Shown in pieces: positions 40,055 to 52,156 of a stretch of 64,000 nt of DNA. The stretch is from Acanthochromis polyacanthus (lineage: Eukaryota; Chordata; Actinopteri; Pomacentridae). Location: contig NC_067131.1 in assembly GCF_021347895.1 (NCBI RefSeq), forward strand, positions 10,134,653 to 10,198,652. The letters are read 5' to 3'. The first letter of the stretch is position 1, and the number at the start of each line of letters is the position of its first letter. A program made the translations under genes and the position numbers. The notes beneath the pieces were generated by a model. It had not been told where the DNA came from. It made no database searches and worked only from the letters and a program-made list of their open reading frames with translations.

Positions 40055-42934
40055 CCAAGACACCCTCCAGCCCAGCTCAAACCCCAGGCTCCTTCCAGTA
40101 AAGGGCTTCTACTGGTTACTTCTAAACAATCCCAGGTGCTACTCTGTGGAAAGCTTTACCAGGAAGTGCCTTCATGTAAAAGCCGCTAACTGTTAGCTGT
40201 TAGCCGGAAGAGACTTGAAGCCAGTCTTCCCTGTTTTTTCGTTCCAGTCTCTGACTCCCTGTATTAGAACTGTGCAGCTGAGTAAAACACATGTATTGTT
40301 CTTTGAAGAGGTACCTCTAGGGAACACCCTTTCTTTGAGAACTTTACCAGTAACATCAAAAGGTTTTAATATGATCAAAAATTTTAATCTCTAAACTAAT
40401 ACGCTCAAGCAGGTTAGAAAATGTTTCACTTTACAGCAATCCGAACAAAGCAAGCTGCCCTTCATCTATACAAGTGAACAAGCAAAATATGCATTGTAAG
40501 ACATAGCCGACACTCTTTCTGCTTGTTTGTAAAGCTGCTGTATTCTCCAGTGCACTCTAATATCTTTCAGTAGAAAAAATGTGAAAATGTAGTTTGTTGA
40601 AAGGCTTATTTTTTAAACAAATTTCTGTACATAATTCACAAGGACAGTGTCTCTCATTTATATACATGCGCTGTGCTGTCATCAAACTGAGAGATACTTT
40701 CTCCTTGCAAAATGTGTACATATTCAAATTTTCATAAATTATCTGTATAAATCTAATTCTGCGTCGAGTTAAGGTCAGTTATTATGTGAGGTTGCTGGTT
40801 TAAGATATCAAAAACAGTTCAGAAGTACCTGCTCAGCAAATGCAATATGTACCCTGTTGGAAGTCTGGCCCAGCTGAGGCCAAAATCACATACATCTACA
40901 GTTAAGTGCATTCAAACCACTGATATCTAAGTGCATTCAGTTACACTTTTCATCTTGTTGAAAAGTGACCTTGATCTCTGTTTTTTGCGTAACACCTTTC
41001 ACTTTTCAATGAATGTTACATAGCACAGCTGTTAAACTACTTAATACCAGCCATCACATCCACTTACATTGAAATGCAGCCAGCTCAGACACTCTTTAGT
41101 CTTGCCTTTCAGGGAAAGCAGATGTTTGGGATTACCACCTTTTTTTCTGTATTATATACACACTGTATAAAAGCCTTTATAGCACTGCTGCTGAGGGAGC
41201 GTTTTGCTCCAATAGCTGGGCATTTATTAGACAGAAGTACTGCATTGCGTGGTAAGAATAAATGGTACATATCCACTGTGTAATCCACTTGAACAGGTTC
41301 CGTCTCTGAAAGATGGTTATTTGTGAAAACAAGATCGTATCAAGGAACTTCTTGAGAACTGAATAAGACATTTTCCTCCTTTAATGAAGACTGCTGTAAC
41401 GATCTGAAAACCAATAATACAATCATCATCAACTGCCAGGTTTAATTCATTTCCTTTGAATTTCCAGCATCAATTTGTCACTTTCCAAAATCAATTACAA
41501 AATGCACTTCAAGCACATTTTCAACCACCAGTAATTAGATCCTGATCATTTCAACTTATACTCCAAAATACAGATGTCAAAACGTTACTGTCAGAGAGGG
41601 AATAGAACTTTTGAGGCTGATTATGAAACTCAAAAAGCGAAGTATAACAGACCTTATAGTGAAACCACACATTTAAAAGTTTTCAGTTCCGTTTGTAGAA
41701 CAGCCTCACAACACAGGAAGTCAACATTTAGGTGTAATTCAGAATCTAAATGCATACATGAACGTACATGTACAACATCTCACATGTTTGTGTATGAATG
41801 TGCACGCCTGGTAGCGAAAACGGGAGGGAGCATGTTTGAGAGGGTCAAAGGAAGTTTGGTGAATCGTCGTCATGACTGGAGGCGATTGTTAACCCCAATC
41901 TAAGACTGATAGCATGAAGAAACTGATAATCTGTCAGGGCATTAAAAAATAGGAAGTGGGTGTCCGATACGTGGGTTATGTTTAAATAAATGTTTGTATT
42001 GAAAGACTTTTTGACAATGATCAGCAACACTACTTGGTACAAATCATTTAAATGTTCTTTTCTCAACATATTCACCTTTATTTAATGTTAAAAATCGACA
42101 TATGTGAATGCGGTTTGTCAAAAAAATGTATAAAATTACACACGAATAGTGAAAGTTAGTTGCTGTGGACTGGTGAAAGACACCCACAACATGTTGAAGA
42201 ACAGAAAAGTATGTTACCCAAATGGGAGTTTGATGTTTAAGGCAACTCTGAGCCCACAATCTGTGTACGTCCCCTCGCAGCGGGACCCCTCCGCCAAAAT
42301 TCAACCACTATTTGTACTGTACTGCATGTTTCCTCTGGTCGCCTTTAATCATCGACTCTTCAATGTGAACTCTGCTTAACATGAGAATGATGTTTTACAG
42401 TCTAGTGTGTGAATTGTGTTTTAACAGAAAGATAGTCGTATGTGTAGGAGATAAAAATGTGTTACCTCTTGAATGTATCTCATCTGTCCCTGAAAAGGTC
42501 AATGTGATATTGTAGAATACTCGATGGAATCGGTACAGATACGATACAAGTTTTTATGAACTGCTCGTGGGAGTTGTTGCTACTAAAGCTGCGTTAATGA
42601 CATCCCACTGCTCTGTGTAACGTCGTAGGATTAAAAAAAAAGACATGCCTGATGCCTGTATCTGGGGAGCAGGTGCCTTTTTAATGCACTGTAGTGTTCT
42701 TTGGTTGTGTTTTTTGTTCTCTTTTTGTGCATGTTAACGGTAATTATTTCACATGGGAATTCAAAAGAGCACTGTAGATTGTAACTTAAAAACAAAATAC
42801 ACAAGTGGAGAGAATGTGTTGTTACTATAAGAAGAATCACCAGCTAATAATAATAAAAAAAAAGAAAAAATAATCACTTTTTTTTGTTCTTGCTATATCG
42901 CAGTGAAGCACAATTGGCATAGATTTTCTTTTTA

Positions 42935-42940
42935 AATAAA
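42935..42940 (+). terminator. Probable poly(A) signal of gpam
   Basis: AATAAA about 2.9 kb after the stop codon, which would give a long 3' UTR like that of mammalian GPAM. Nothing between 40055 and here looks like a separate gene. The next gene starts 620 bases downstream. Confidence 0.5.
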
Positions 42941-43562
42941 TGATAGATTAACAATGGTCTCTGTTTTTATTTATTCATCTTCAGTGGGGGACGGGGCAGC
43001 AAATGTTTGGGTATCAGAGTCTGTGTCTTTAAGCCAACATTATATAGCACTTTTAAAACAGCAGAAATGAAACCACAATGCTTCCCAGTACAAAAATAAG
43101 ATTGTTATAGATTTACCCAACCAACTGAAATGTTAAGGTTAACACCCTGCATTATTATACATCTACCAGATTTACCTGACCAATATTGAGTTTTAAAAAA
43201 TGTTAAATCTGCCTGTCTAGTTTAAATCTTACGACTACTACACCAGATAATTATATATTATACAGATTAAACTGTCTAATTTTGATATTAAAGTTAAAAC
43301 CCTGATACTGTTTATTGCATAAATTACCTGACTTACTTTTAAAAAAAATTAAGGTTAGGGCTTCACAATAATATCACAATCTCACTCTTTTGAAGAAATG
43401 CTAAAAACTGCTAAACATCCTCTTTTATTTGGATGTTTTTTTCCGGTTTTATTTAAGTGCGCACCCCTCATTGGGTGTCAGGTTGAGGAAGGAGGCAGCT
43501 TTGTTTGAGTAGAGGACAGGAGGAGGAAGATATGTGAAGGACGGAGACGAACTTTTGCAACA

Positions 43563-46500
43563 ATGAGGACAAAATGGAAGCGACACGTTTGCATCCTTTT
43601 ACCCAACAAGCAGCACCTGGACTGTGCTGTCAGAGTGAGTCACCTCAGTGTGTTTTCTCTGTCAGATTTAGCATTGAGAACATTTAATTTGACATGAACA
43701 GAGCTTTAACGAGCCACTATTCCACAAAGGTTATGCTTAAATGTAGCATTTTAAAGTATTTAATCCACGGCAAAGTGGAAAAGCTTCTGAAACTGTAATT
43801 TATTATGATAGAACATTATTACAAAGGACTTAGTAGGACCAAAAAAATACTACTACATAATGGAATAAACTATATTATCATTGTTACACATATTATAGTA
43901 TAAATATGTGTGTATGTGGTGTTTTTCTTGCCTTTCCGGTGTGTTTTATAGGTGAGAGCCAGAGGTCGTGAGGTGCTGAACAGTGTGTTGAAGCAGCTTA
44001 GTGTCAGTGATCTCCAAGTGTTTGGTCTGGCTGTTCTCAGAGGTCAGTTCATGTCTGTGTGGGAGGAAATGTTTTAATTTAATTTCCTGTGGAATGCTGA
44101 GGCTGAGGGAGGCTGCAGGTGATGAGTAAACTCGCTGTAAACAACATTGAGTGCTAATAATTATCACCTACACTCTGCTTCCCCTGCATTGACTTTAATG
44201 TGTGTTTTTTCTAAGACAATGAATATCTCTTTGTTGATTTGGACCAAAAGCTGAGCAAGTACTTTGGCAAAAGATGGAACACAGGATCTATAAAGGTTTG
44301 TTGTACTTTTTTAGACTGCAGAAGCCTTTGCTTACACAATATCCTAACAATTCTGCAGCCGTGGACCCCAGTCAGCTCATGTGTCATAAACTGCATTGTA
44401 TCAAGGCAGATGTGTTCAAACTTTGCTTAAAATAATTTTTACATTTTCAGGTCCCATTCATCTTATTTCTCAGAGTGCAGTTTTATTTAGAAGCTGGACA
44501 GCTAATAATGTAAGTTTGCTTCCCTTAACCATCTTTTTCTGAAAATACCCCTGTTTGTCTGCTGCTATTCACTGCCGTACAGGTTTATTTGGCTTCTTGG
44601 CAGCAACAATATGGAAGTATTTGTGACAAAAATAGTAGCTGAGTCAGCCTTAATACCTAAACCCCCACGAGAAAAAGCCAACCTCTGTAATTTGATGTCG
44701 TCTCGGCTTCTTTTAGGAGCAGCAAAGAGCAGCAGCTTTACTACGGTGAGCTGAGGCAGAAGGTGCTGCGATCTCAGAGCCGCCATCAGGAAGCTTTGCT
44801 CTTCCAGCTGGCAGCTTCAGCGCTCCAAGCTGACATCGGAGATCTGGAACAGAAAGATGTGGAAGGAGAAGAGAGAAAACAGAGGCATTACTTCCTTCCT
44901 GAAGATTACTTCCCCTCTTGGGTAAAAAAAAAAAGAGAAAAAAACTGTAACACTTTTGACTGAACCTTGACAAAAAACAGTGTTACTAATTTCTGTCTGT
45001 GCTCGTATCCTCAGCTGATAAAACGTAGAGGCAGAGACTTCCTGCTCCAAAACAGTCCGGTGTTGCATGGTGAGCTAAGAGGAGTGTCACGCAGTCAAGC
45101 CATCCTGCAGTTTATAAGAGAAGCCAGCAGCCTGCAGGACGGAGCAGTAACCTTCTACAGGATGAGGCAGGTCAGACTCAGGGTTTACATTCATTGAGGA
45201 AAACTGCCAAAACTTTGAACCATTACAGGAGAATGTACAGGACGTTGTGAGGCTGTTTGCCGTCGTAGAATCCAGTTGTTTCTTCCAGCACAGCTTTTCT
45301 AACTGGAGCTTTAATCTACATTTTATGAGGCTTTATACACGTTTAGTCATTATATGATATTCCGTTGACATGCTGCATTGTTCTGCATTAGTCATTACTC
45401 TCTCGGTTGCTCATTAGACAAGATGTCTTCATTCATGAAAACACATCTGCTGCAACATTTCACTACAAGACTTTCACACAAAACTGCTTCTTCACCTGTT
45501 ATTTTACGTGCAGGAGAAGAAAGAGCTGAGAAGTTCAATCCTTCTTGGTGTGGCAGTGAAAGGACTCCACATTTATCAGGTGGGTTTACAGATAATTTCA
45601 TGCAATGTTTGGGAATTTTTATGTGCATGCATTTAAATTCTTGAAGATTTCGTACTTGTAGGCGTAAATAAACTTGCTGCTGAGTTTTCCTGGATTGCAG
45701 ATGTGAACTGATGTGATTTGTCCACACAGGAAGTGGAAGGGAAGCAGTGCATGCTGCATGATTTTTCCTGGATCGACATCGACCGCCTCACTTTCCAGGT
45801 TATTCCTAAAATTTGCTCCAATCTGACATACAGTATATACTACCGGTCAAAAGTTTTAGAACACCCCAATTTTTCCATTTTTTTATTGGAAATTATGCTA
45901 GTTCATCGTATTCTCAAATGAAAGCATAGAACAAATAAACAAATGATAAAGAAAAGTAACCAAAATGTATTCTATACTTTTGACTCAAAGTACCGTAGCC
46001 ACCGTTGTCAAATATAACAGCTGAACACACTTGTGTCATTCTTTCCACAATGGAAATCAAATAGTCTTCAGAAAGTTCTTTCCAACTCTGTTCCAGAAGC
46101 TCCCATAAATGTGTGGCACTTGTAGGTTGCTTTGCTTTCACTCTTCTGTCCAGTTCATCCCAAACCAGCTCCATGGGGTTTAAGTCTGGAGTCTCCATGT
46201 TTTCAAGCTTACCATCTTGTTCTTTTTTCTTAAGGTTTTTCTGGCAGAGCTTGGATTTGTGTTTTGGGTCATTATCTTGCTGTAGGATGAACCCCTGACC
46301 AACTTGGACCATACCAGAGGGTACTGCATGGGATGCAAGGGTTCCTCTCACTCTGTACAAGTCACAGACCCGAGATCCAGGAAAACAGCCTCAGACCATC
46401 ACGCTTCCTCCATGTTTGACAGTTGATGTCACACACTGAGGAACCGTCCTTTCTCCTACTCGACTGTGTATAAAAATCCTGAGTGATGAACCAAGGATTT

Positions 46501-49500
46501 GAAATTTTGATTCATCAGTCCATAATGCCCTCTTCAAGTCTTCAGTAGTCCATTGGCGGTGTTTCATGGCCCAGGCAAGCCTCTTTTTCTTATTTTGAGG
46601 TCTTAGCAATGGCTTTCTTGCTGCAACTCGATAAGTCAAACCTGCAACTCCACATCTTCTCTTCACTGTGTCTTCTTCATACGAACACTATGAAGCTGTG
46701 CTTGAAGCTGTTGTCCTGTGAGCCGCCTATCACCAAGCTGTTGACTCTCAGAAACTTGTCTTCTGATTCTGTTGTGGTTTTGGTTCCTGTCAGAGTTTAT
46801 TCCAGTTTCTGAACCTTTTGATGGTGATGAAAACTGTATTCACTGACACCTTGATTTTCTTTGCAATTTCTCTTTAGGAAAGACCTGCATTTTTAAGTGT
46901 TTTGATGGTCTGTCTCTCTTCTATTGTCAATTGCCTTTTTTTCATAATCTATAGCAACACACTACTTTCTGCCGTACATTACTGTTCAAATAATGCTCTG
47001 GAGGGTTTGGTACCACGGTGTGTTCCAACACTACTTTTATGGAGACAGAAGGGGTTGAAAGTCATCAAGAAAAGTTGGAACACCTGTAGGATTTGGTAGC
47101 ACCAACTTTCAATGCTTGATCAACCTCCATTGCTGCAGAACAGCTTTAAGTTGTTAACCCATTTCTTGTTCCCTGAAAAAGGCCTTTTTGTACAATTGTG
47201 AAATGTACATTATTATACCTTTTCTTTAAACCTCTGGCAGTTCACCACTTACCTTTGTACCATTTCAAGCTACTCAGTGGACTTGACCTACTTGAATTTC
47301 AATAAAAAACTAGTAAAATTGGAGCATTTTAAAACTTTTGACCAATGTTGTATATTTACCTGAACCTGCATGGTGCCAGTTTTACAACTCCTTTTGTCAT
47401 GCTTTTCTCTCCCTCTCCAGGGCAGCAGGTTTGAAATCGCTGCAGTGGGCTCTCTGTGCCTCCCTAAGCTGCTGTATTACACTCATTCAGCGTTCCACTC
47501 CAAACACATCCTCAGGCACCTCACCGACAGCCACCGACTCCACATCAGCACCAGAGATGCAGTCAGCTACATCCAGCAGCTGGAAGACATGAAGGGTCAG
47601 CAATCCCATCTTCATGCCCTTTCCTTTAACAGAACATGTCCATGGGTTAATACAACTCCAGCTTCAGATCAACCTCCAATGTGCTGCTTTGAAACGAAAA
47701 CTCTCAAGTTTTCTTTTTGTCCGTCTCTCTTCAGCCAGTCAGCTCTACAACGAGGCCTACATCTGTGATGCAGCAAGTTTAAAACAGAGACTTCACTGCA
47801 GCAACCTCGCTTCATCCATGTCTGACTGCAGTGTTGCAATGGAAGCAGCTACCTGTAGCAGTTTCAGGTCAAATGCAACATTAATTCTCTGCAAAACTGA
47901 TATTATCCCTCTCCTCTGTGTATATAATGGGTATCTGTGCACTCACATAGTGGCTGTGTAACGATGCTTGTGTATTAAGGGACAAATACTGTTCTGTTAC
48001 ATAAAGCATGAGGTGTTAAAATGAAAGAAGGCAGTCAGGATGGCTGAGCGGTCTAAGGCGCTGCGTTCAGGTCGCAGTCTCCCCTGGAGGCGTTGGTTTG
48101 AATCCCACTTCTGACAGCAAGTGATTTCAATTTGATTTAGATTGCTTCCATGTATGGGAAAAGTCCTGAGTACAGATTTGGTGTTGGTTTGCTTGTTGAC
48201 AAATTCTATACTGACAAAATCCACCACAGAATACATGTCTACAACTGCAGGTTTGCTGATTACAACACTGTGTCCTACTACTATTATTTTAGCGTAAACT
48301 CATGGTGATGGAAAATTATTACATAAATTTAATTTTTTTGCAGCACAATGTAATAGATGTAGGGTTCCATGGTGTAACGGTTAGCACTCTGGACTCTGAA
48401 TCCAGCGATCCGAGTTCAAATCTCGGTGGGACCTGACTTTAAGAGAAGAGAGAGGTCAAATGAAACGTTAATTCTCTGCAATGCTGAAGTTATCTTTCTC
48501 TTATAAAACGAGTATCCCAGTATTCACTCAAAACTTGATAATCATGCATGCATCGTAAATATGGCGTAAGCTCACATTGGGGGATATAAACTGTTTTTAT
48601 ACACGCCTTAACAGCTCCCTCAATATCAGAGATGAAAATTTTTATGATAAAACATCTGAAGGCAGTCAGGATGGCCGAGCGGTCAAAGGCGCTGCGTTCA
48701 GGTCGCAGTCTCCCCTGGAGGCGTGGGTTCGAATCCCGCTTCTGACAGCAAGTGATTTCAATTTGATCCATGTTGCTTCCATGTATGGGAAAAGTACAGA
48801 TTCGGTGTTGGTTTGCTTGTTGACAAATTCTATACTGACAAAATCCACCACAGAATACATGTCTACAACTGCAGGTTTACTGATTACAACACTGTGTCCT
48901 ACTGCTATCATTTTACCGTAAACTCATGGTGATGGAACATTATTACATAAATCTAATTTTTTTGCAGCACAATGTAATAGATGTAGGGTTCCATGGTGTA
49001 ACGGTTAGCACTCTGGACTCTGAATCCAGCGATCCGAGTTCAAATCTCGGTGGGACCTGACTTTAAGAGAAGAGAGAGGTCAAATGAGATGTTAATTCTC
49101 TGCAATGCTGAAGTTATCTTTCTCTTAAAAAATGAGTATCCCAGCATTCACTCAAAACTTGATAATCATGCATGCATCGTAAATATGGCATAAGCTCACA
49201 TTGGGGGATATAAACGGTTTTTATACACGCCTTAACAGCTCCCTCAATATCAGAGATGAAAATTTTCATGATAAAAGTCCCAAAGGCAGTCAGGATGGCC
49301 GAGCGGTCTAAGGCGCTGCGTTCAGGTCGCAGTCTCCCCTGGAGGCGTGGGTTCGAATCCCACTTCTGACAGCAAGTGATTCCAATTTGATCCACGTTGC
49401 TTCCATGTATGGGAAAAGTACAGATTAGGTGTTGGTTTGCTTGTTGACAAATTCTATACTGACAAAATCCACCACAGAATACATGTCTACAACTGCAGGT

Positions 49501-50961
49501 TTACTGATTACAACACTGTGTCCTACTACTATCATTTTACCGTAAACTCATGGTGATGGAACATTATTACATAAATCTAATTTTTTTGCAGCACAATATA
49601 ATAGATGTAGGGTTCCATGGTGTAACGGTTAGCACTCTGGACTCTGAATCCAGCGATCCGAGTTCAAATCTCGGTGGGACCTGACTTTAAGAGAAGAGAG
49701 AGGTCAAATGAAATGTTAATTCTCTGCAATGCTGAAGTTATCTTTCTCTTAAAAAATGAGTATCCCAGCATTCACTCAAAACTTGATAATCATGCATGCA
49801 TCGTAAATATGGCATAAGCTCACATTGGGGGATATAAACGGTTTTTATACACGCCTTAACAGCTCCCTCAATATCAGAGATGAAAATTTTCATGATAAAA
49901 GACCCAAAGGTAGTCAGGATGGCCGAGCGGTCTAAGGCGCTGCGTTCAGGTCGCAGTCTCCCCTGGAGGCGTGGGTTCGAATCCCACTTCTGACAAATGT
50001 TTTCAGTTTGGTCCAGATTGCTTACATGTATGGAAGAGGTTGGTTTGCTTGTTGACAATATCCACCACAAGACAGAAATGACCAGCACACAACTGCAGGT
50101 TTACTGATTATAGCTATAAAAGAAGAAATAGTTTAGACAGTGACAGCCAGGATGGAATAAAACCAACAGCCTGAAGTTAACATGGAAATGCTATCAGATG
50201 TCACTGCTGTAGTAAAAATAACCCAGATCAGTCAGTTCTACAATTACGCCTACATCTGACTTCACTACGACAACCTCACTTTCATCTATGTCTGACTGTA
50301 GTGTTGCAGTAGAAGCAGATACAGACTGGACCGAAGAAGAGGAAGAAGACTCTCTATCAGGTCAGTGGAAAGGGGGAAATGTGTGCAATGCCACTTTGTA
50401 ATACAGACCATAAATTGTTCTCTACTAAAGGTTTGTTGGAATAAAAGAAAAACAAAGAGCAGTTATGACTATGATACTGACTCATTAACTTGTGTCTAGC
50501 TAACTTTACTATAACATCGAGAGTTTACAGCATCATTAATCAGCTTCTTTAAAAAAAATTTTTGTCTTAAAGTCAAGCAGTTGTGTATTTCTGTTGATGC
50601 CAGAGGCTGAGCTGCGGTTGGACGAACCGGAGGAGGTTTTTGTTGACGACCCAGCAGAGGTGTCCTGGCTGGGTGAGCTGCTCCATGGCATCTCTGTGGA
50701 TGAACCTCCGGTGTTAAACTCCTCTGACTGGGCAGGTTAGTGTCTAAAACAAGCTTTTAATCATGTCTATGTCCAGCTCTGATGTGTAATTTCGTCTCTT
50801 CTTCCATCATCAGCTGTCACCATGGAAATGAAACAGGTGAGCAAACTGTGACTCTGTCTGTTTGAAAATTTCCAGCGCTGTCCTGCATCAAAGGCTGCAG
50901 TGTTTTCTCTGATGTTCAGGTTCTGTGGAGGAGAGCTGATGAAGGGGCGTCTGTGGACTAA
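43563..50961 (+). CDS. FERM domain protein of the FRMD6/FRMD1 (willin) type, with an exon split by a tRNA array
   Basis: Likely a cortical scaffold; FRMD6 is a Hippo-pathway FERM protein. Clear exons: 43563-43634, 43952-44042, 44216-44295, 44451-44509, 44717-44921, 45015-45170, 45514-45579, 45730-45798, 47421-47595, 47735-47867(?), 50604-50735, 50814-50836 and 50920-50961. The frame is continuous through 47595. Family blocks: RHVCILLPNKQHLDCAV and LQVFGLAVLR (F1 lobe), YFLPEDYFPSW (F2), and CMLHDFSWIDIDRLTF plus FEIAAVG (F3). The FERM domain fills about residues 8-325. The acidic tail PEEVFVDDPAEVSWLGE resembles the VDDPRDLEQ part of FRMD6. Problem: the exon at 47735 runs into the tRNA array, and its proper 3' end is found 2.4 kb away at 50302-50360. 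Joining 47867 to the acceptor before 50302 restores frame and gives 453 aa, short against FRMD6 (about 620). The gene may be functional with a new intron, or damaged here. Confidence 0.8.
45836..47354 (-). mobile_element. Tc1/mariner transposon, inactive, in an intron of the FERM gene
   Basis: Inverted ends: the left reads CTACCGGTCAAAAGTTTTAG and the right is its near reverse complement (TAAAACTTTTGACCAATG), with TA repeats at both edges. The minus strand carries a Tc1 transposase in pieces. The frame at 46666-46391 has KRLAWAMKHRQWTTEDLKRA and WTDESKF (first Asp of the DDE triad). The frame at 46360-45914 has LQQDNDPKHKSKL (second Asp) and TPDLNPMELVWDELDRRVK (final acidic residue). The two frames do not join and the N-terminal DNA-binding part is only partly open (46667-46950). 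It lies between the exons ending at 45798 and starting at 47421. Confidence 0.9.
47735..47867 (+). other. FERM-gene exon, 5'-complete copy joined to tRNA-array sequence
   Basis: Starts at a good acceptor (tctcttcag) and continues the FERM frame as ASQLYNEAYICDAASLKQRL and on to SDCSVAMEAAT. From about 47852 it leaves similarity with the second copy at 50233-50360, and after 47868 it becomes tRNA-array spacer (ggtcaaatg...ttaattctctgcaa, also present after each Gln gene in the Leu-Gln array). CAG|gtcaaa could serve as a weak donor. Confidence 0.7.
48034..48116 (+). tRNA. tRNA-Leu (CAG), diverged copy
   Basis: 83 nt, class II with the long variable arm (CAGTCTCCCCTGGAGGC region). It differs from the other four copies in the T arm (GTTGGTTTGAATCCCAC instead of GTGGGTTCGAATCCCAC), which mismatches the T stem and changes the invariant C56. 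It also has a D-arm change. Probably a pseudogene. Confidence 0.7.
48363..48434 (+). tRNA. tRNA-Gln (CTG)
   Basis: 72 nt cloverleaf: GGTTCCA acceptor, GTGTAACGGTTAGCAC D arm/A box, anticodon loop CTCTGAA, and GAGTTCAAATCTC T arm/B box. It ends GGGACCT, giving one T-G wobble in the acceptor stem. First of three copies at an exact 624-bp spacing. Confidence 0.93.
48665..48747 (+). tRNA. tRNA-Leu (CAG)
   Basis: 83 nt, class II. GTCAGGATGGCCGAGCGGTC then AAAGG (A in place of T of the usual TAAGG D loop). Anticodon loop TTCAGGT. T stem GTGGG:CCCGC holds a wobble. Acceptor GTCAGGA pairs with TTCTGAC. Probably usable. Confidence 0.9.
48987..49058 (+). tRNA. tRNA-Gln (CTG)
   Basis: Identical to the copy at 48363, exactly 624 bp downstream, with matching flanks. 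Confidence 0.93.
49289..49371 (+). tRNA. tRNA-Leu (CAG)
   Basis: 83 nt, the standard vertebrate tRNA-Leu-CAG sequence except TTCTGAC at the acceptor 3' side, with all stems paired. 624 bp after the previous Leu copy. Confidence 0.95.
49611..49682 (+). tRNA. tRNA-Gln (CTG)
   Basis: Third identical copy in the 624-bp tandem unit (GGGACCT end). Confidence 0.93.
49913..49995 (+). tRNA. tRNA-Leu (CAG)
   Basis: Intact 83-nt copy, the last of the 624-bp array. Its 3' flank (aatgttttcag) contains a TTTT tract that can terminate pol III, which the three earlier Leu copies lack. Confidence 0.95.
50233..50360 (+). other. Second partial copy of the split FERM exon (3'-complete)
   Basis: Aligns with 47739-47860 (cagtcag.tctacaa..acgcctacatctg and tctgactg.agtgttgca.t.gaagcag) but lacks 23 bases in the middle. 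This makes a stop (TACATCTGA) in the expected frame, so its 5' half is dead. The 3' half encodes SVAVEADTDWTEEEEEDSLS and ends at a good donor (TCAG|gtcagt) in the phase required by the next exon at 50604. An internal acceptor (tctgactgtag before 50302) would let this half be used. Confidence 0.65.
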
Positions 50962-51017
50962 TTCACAGCCAGAGGCGACACGGATTCATTAGATGTTCTG
51001 CAGCTCAGGATGAGAAG

Positions 51018-51302
51018 ACACCTGATGTTTGCCAACCTAATGCTTCAGTAGCAGTTAAGTTAGGAGTAACACACCTCAACTGATTCTTTATCTGACACAT
51101 AATCACAATTATTTTCAGTGCAACATTAATTCACAAGTAATATCCATTGGAGCTAAAAAAAATTGAGGAATAAATAAATTTATTTTTGTCTTTAACTCGT
51201 TCCACTGACAAAATCAGATTTCATATGTATATACTCGAAGGCTAATATATGTATTGTGGGTTTGTTTTGGGTTTTATTTACTGTTACTTCACTGTCAAAA
51301 GG
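51018..51302 (+). repeat. FERM-gene 3' UTR/3' flank segment that was later copied (copy 1, original)
   Basis: Begins ACACCTGATGTTTGCCAACC, 56 bases after the FERM stop codon, and includes the poly(A) signal. Near-identical segments occur at 54417-54700 and 56915-57198, each immediately followed by a tRNA-Gln-TTG. This copy sits in its native position after the gene, so it is the source. Confidence 0.85.
51169..51174 (+). terminator. Probable poly(A) signal of the FERM gene
   Basis: AATAAA within gaggaataaataaat, 208 bases after the stop codon. A second overlapping hexamer starts at 51173. Confidence 0.6.
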
Positions 51303-51374
51303 GGTTCCATGGTGTAATGGTTAGCACTCTGGACTTTGACTCCAGTAATCTGAGTTCAAATCTCGGTGGAACCT
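51303..51374 (+). tRNA. tRNA-Gln (TTG)
   Basis: 72 nt. Anticodon loop CTTTGAC, hence anticodon TTG. A38 is replaced by C, unusual against the CTTTGAA of the other two TTG copies. Stems pair. Confidence 0.85.
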
Positions 51375-51758
51375 GACTTTAGAGCACACACAAAGAATGC
51401 ATCCAGCATATCTCAGTGAAATGTGGGCTCTCACTGTAACACTGCATAGTGAGTGCCTCTTTGCCATATAATGGTGTGATAGTGCCTTCATGTATGTGTC
51501 CTTAAAAAGCAGTGATCTTGCCACTGGACGACCTTATAATCACTTAATTTGAACTGTCTTCCTTTTGTAATTATTTGAATGAACTGTTTTTATGTGTACG
51601 TGTTTCAAATAAATGAATAAATGGACAACCAAATGACGGCAAATACAAAATGGCAAGTGTGTCCAACCATGTTATACTGCTGTAAATATAACTACTCATG
51701 GTGATGAAAAATCACTACACAGATTGAGTTTTTTTGCAGCAGAAAGCAGCAGGCGTAG

Positions 51759-51830
51759 GGTTCCATGGTGTAATGGTTAACACTCTGGACTCTGAATCCT
51801 GTGATCTGAGTTCAAATCTCGGTGGAACCT
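51759..51830 (+). tRNA. tRNA-Gln (CTG), probably degenerate
   Basis: The anticodon stem 3' side is TCCTG instead of TCCAG, giving a T-T mismatch, and the D loop reads GGTTAACAC in place of GGTTAGCAC. A and B boxes are otherwise kept. Confidence 0.7.
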
Positions 51831-52156
51831 GACTTTATAGCAGACATAAAGAATACATGCAGTAAAATAATGTGCTCACCAATACAATACAATAATGTAC
51901 TCTTCCAAAAGGAGCAATAATTTCATGACCTGTTCCACAGCTTCTCAATTTGATCTTCCTTCTTGAGTTTTGGCACAAATCTGAAAATCTTGATTTTTAG
52001 TGAACTGTTTTTATGTGAACACATTTCAAATAAATGGACAACCAAATGACGGTGAACACAAAATGGCAAGTGTGTGTCCGACCATATTATTCTACTGTGC
52101 ACATAACTACTCATGGTGGTGGATTATTATTTTGCACCAAATTCGTACAGGTATGT

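Larger units (their letters stand above)
48034..50000 (+). repeat. 624-bp tandem repeat carrying tRNA-Leu + tRNA-Gln
   Basis: Gln starts at 48363, 48987 and 49611 and Leu starts at 48665, 49289 and 49913 are each spaced exactly 624 bp. The spacers (for example ttttgcagcacaat.taatagatgtag before Gln) are nearly identical. The first Leu at 48034 is 631 bp before the second and is the most diverged. The unit amplified recently by unequal exchange. Repeated minus-strand open frames of 93-118 codons are antisense of this unit. Confidence 0.9.

Noticed and set aside
45914..46666. Two transposase-like minus-strand frames as host genes
   Set aside because: They are parts of one frameshifted Tc1 transposase between inverted repeats in an intron.
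48490..50088. Repeated minus-strand frames of 93-116 codons with RLQGRLRPERSA
   Set aside because: Each is the antisense of a tRNA-Leu gene plus spacer in the 624-bp repeat, not a protein family.
50231..50301. Use of the 5' half of the second FERM exon copy as coding
   Set aside because: A 23-base deletion creates TACATCTGA, a stop in the required frame.
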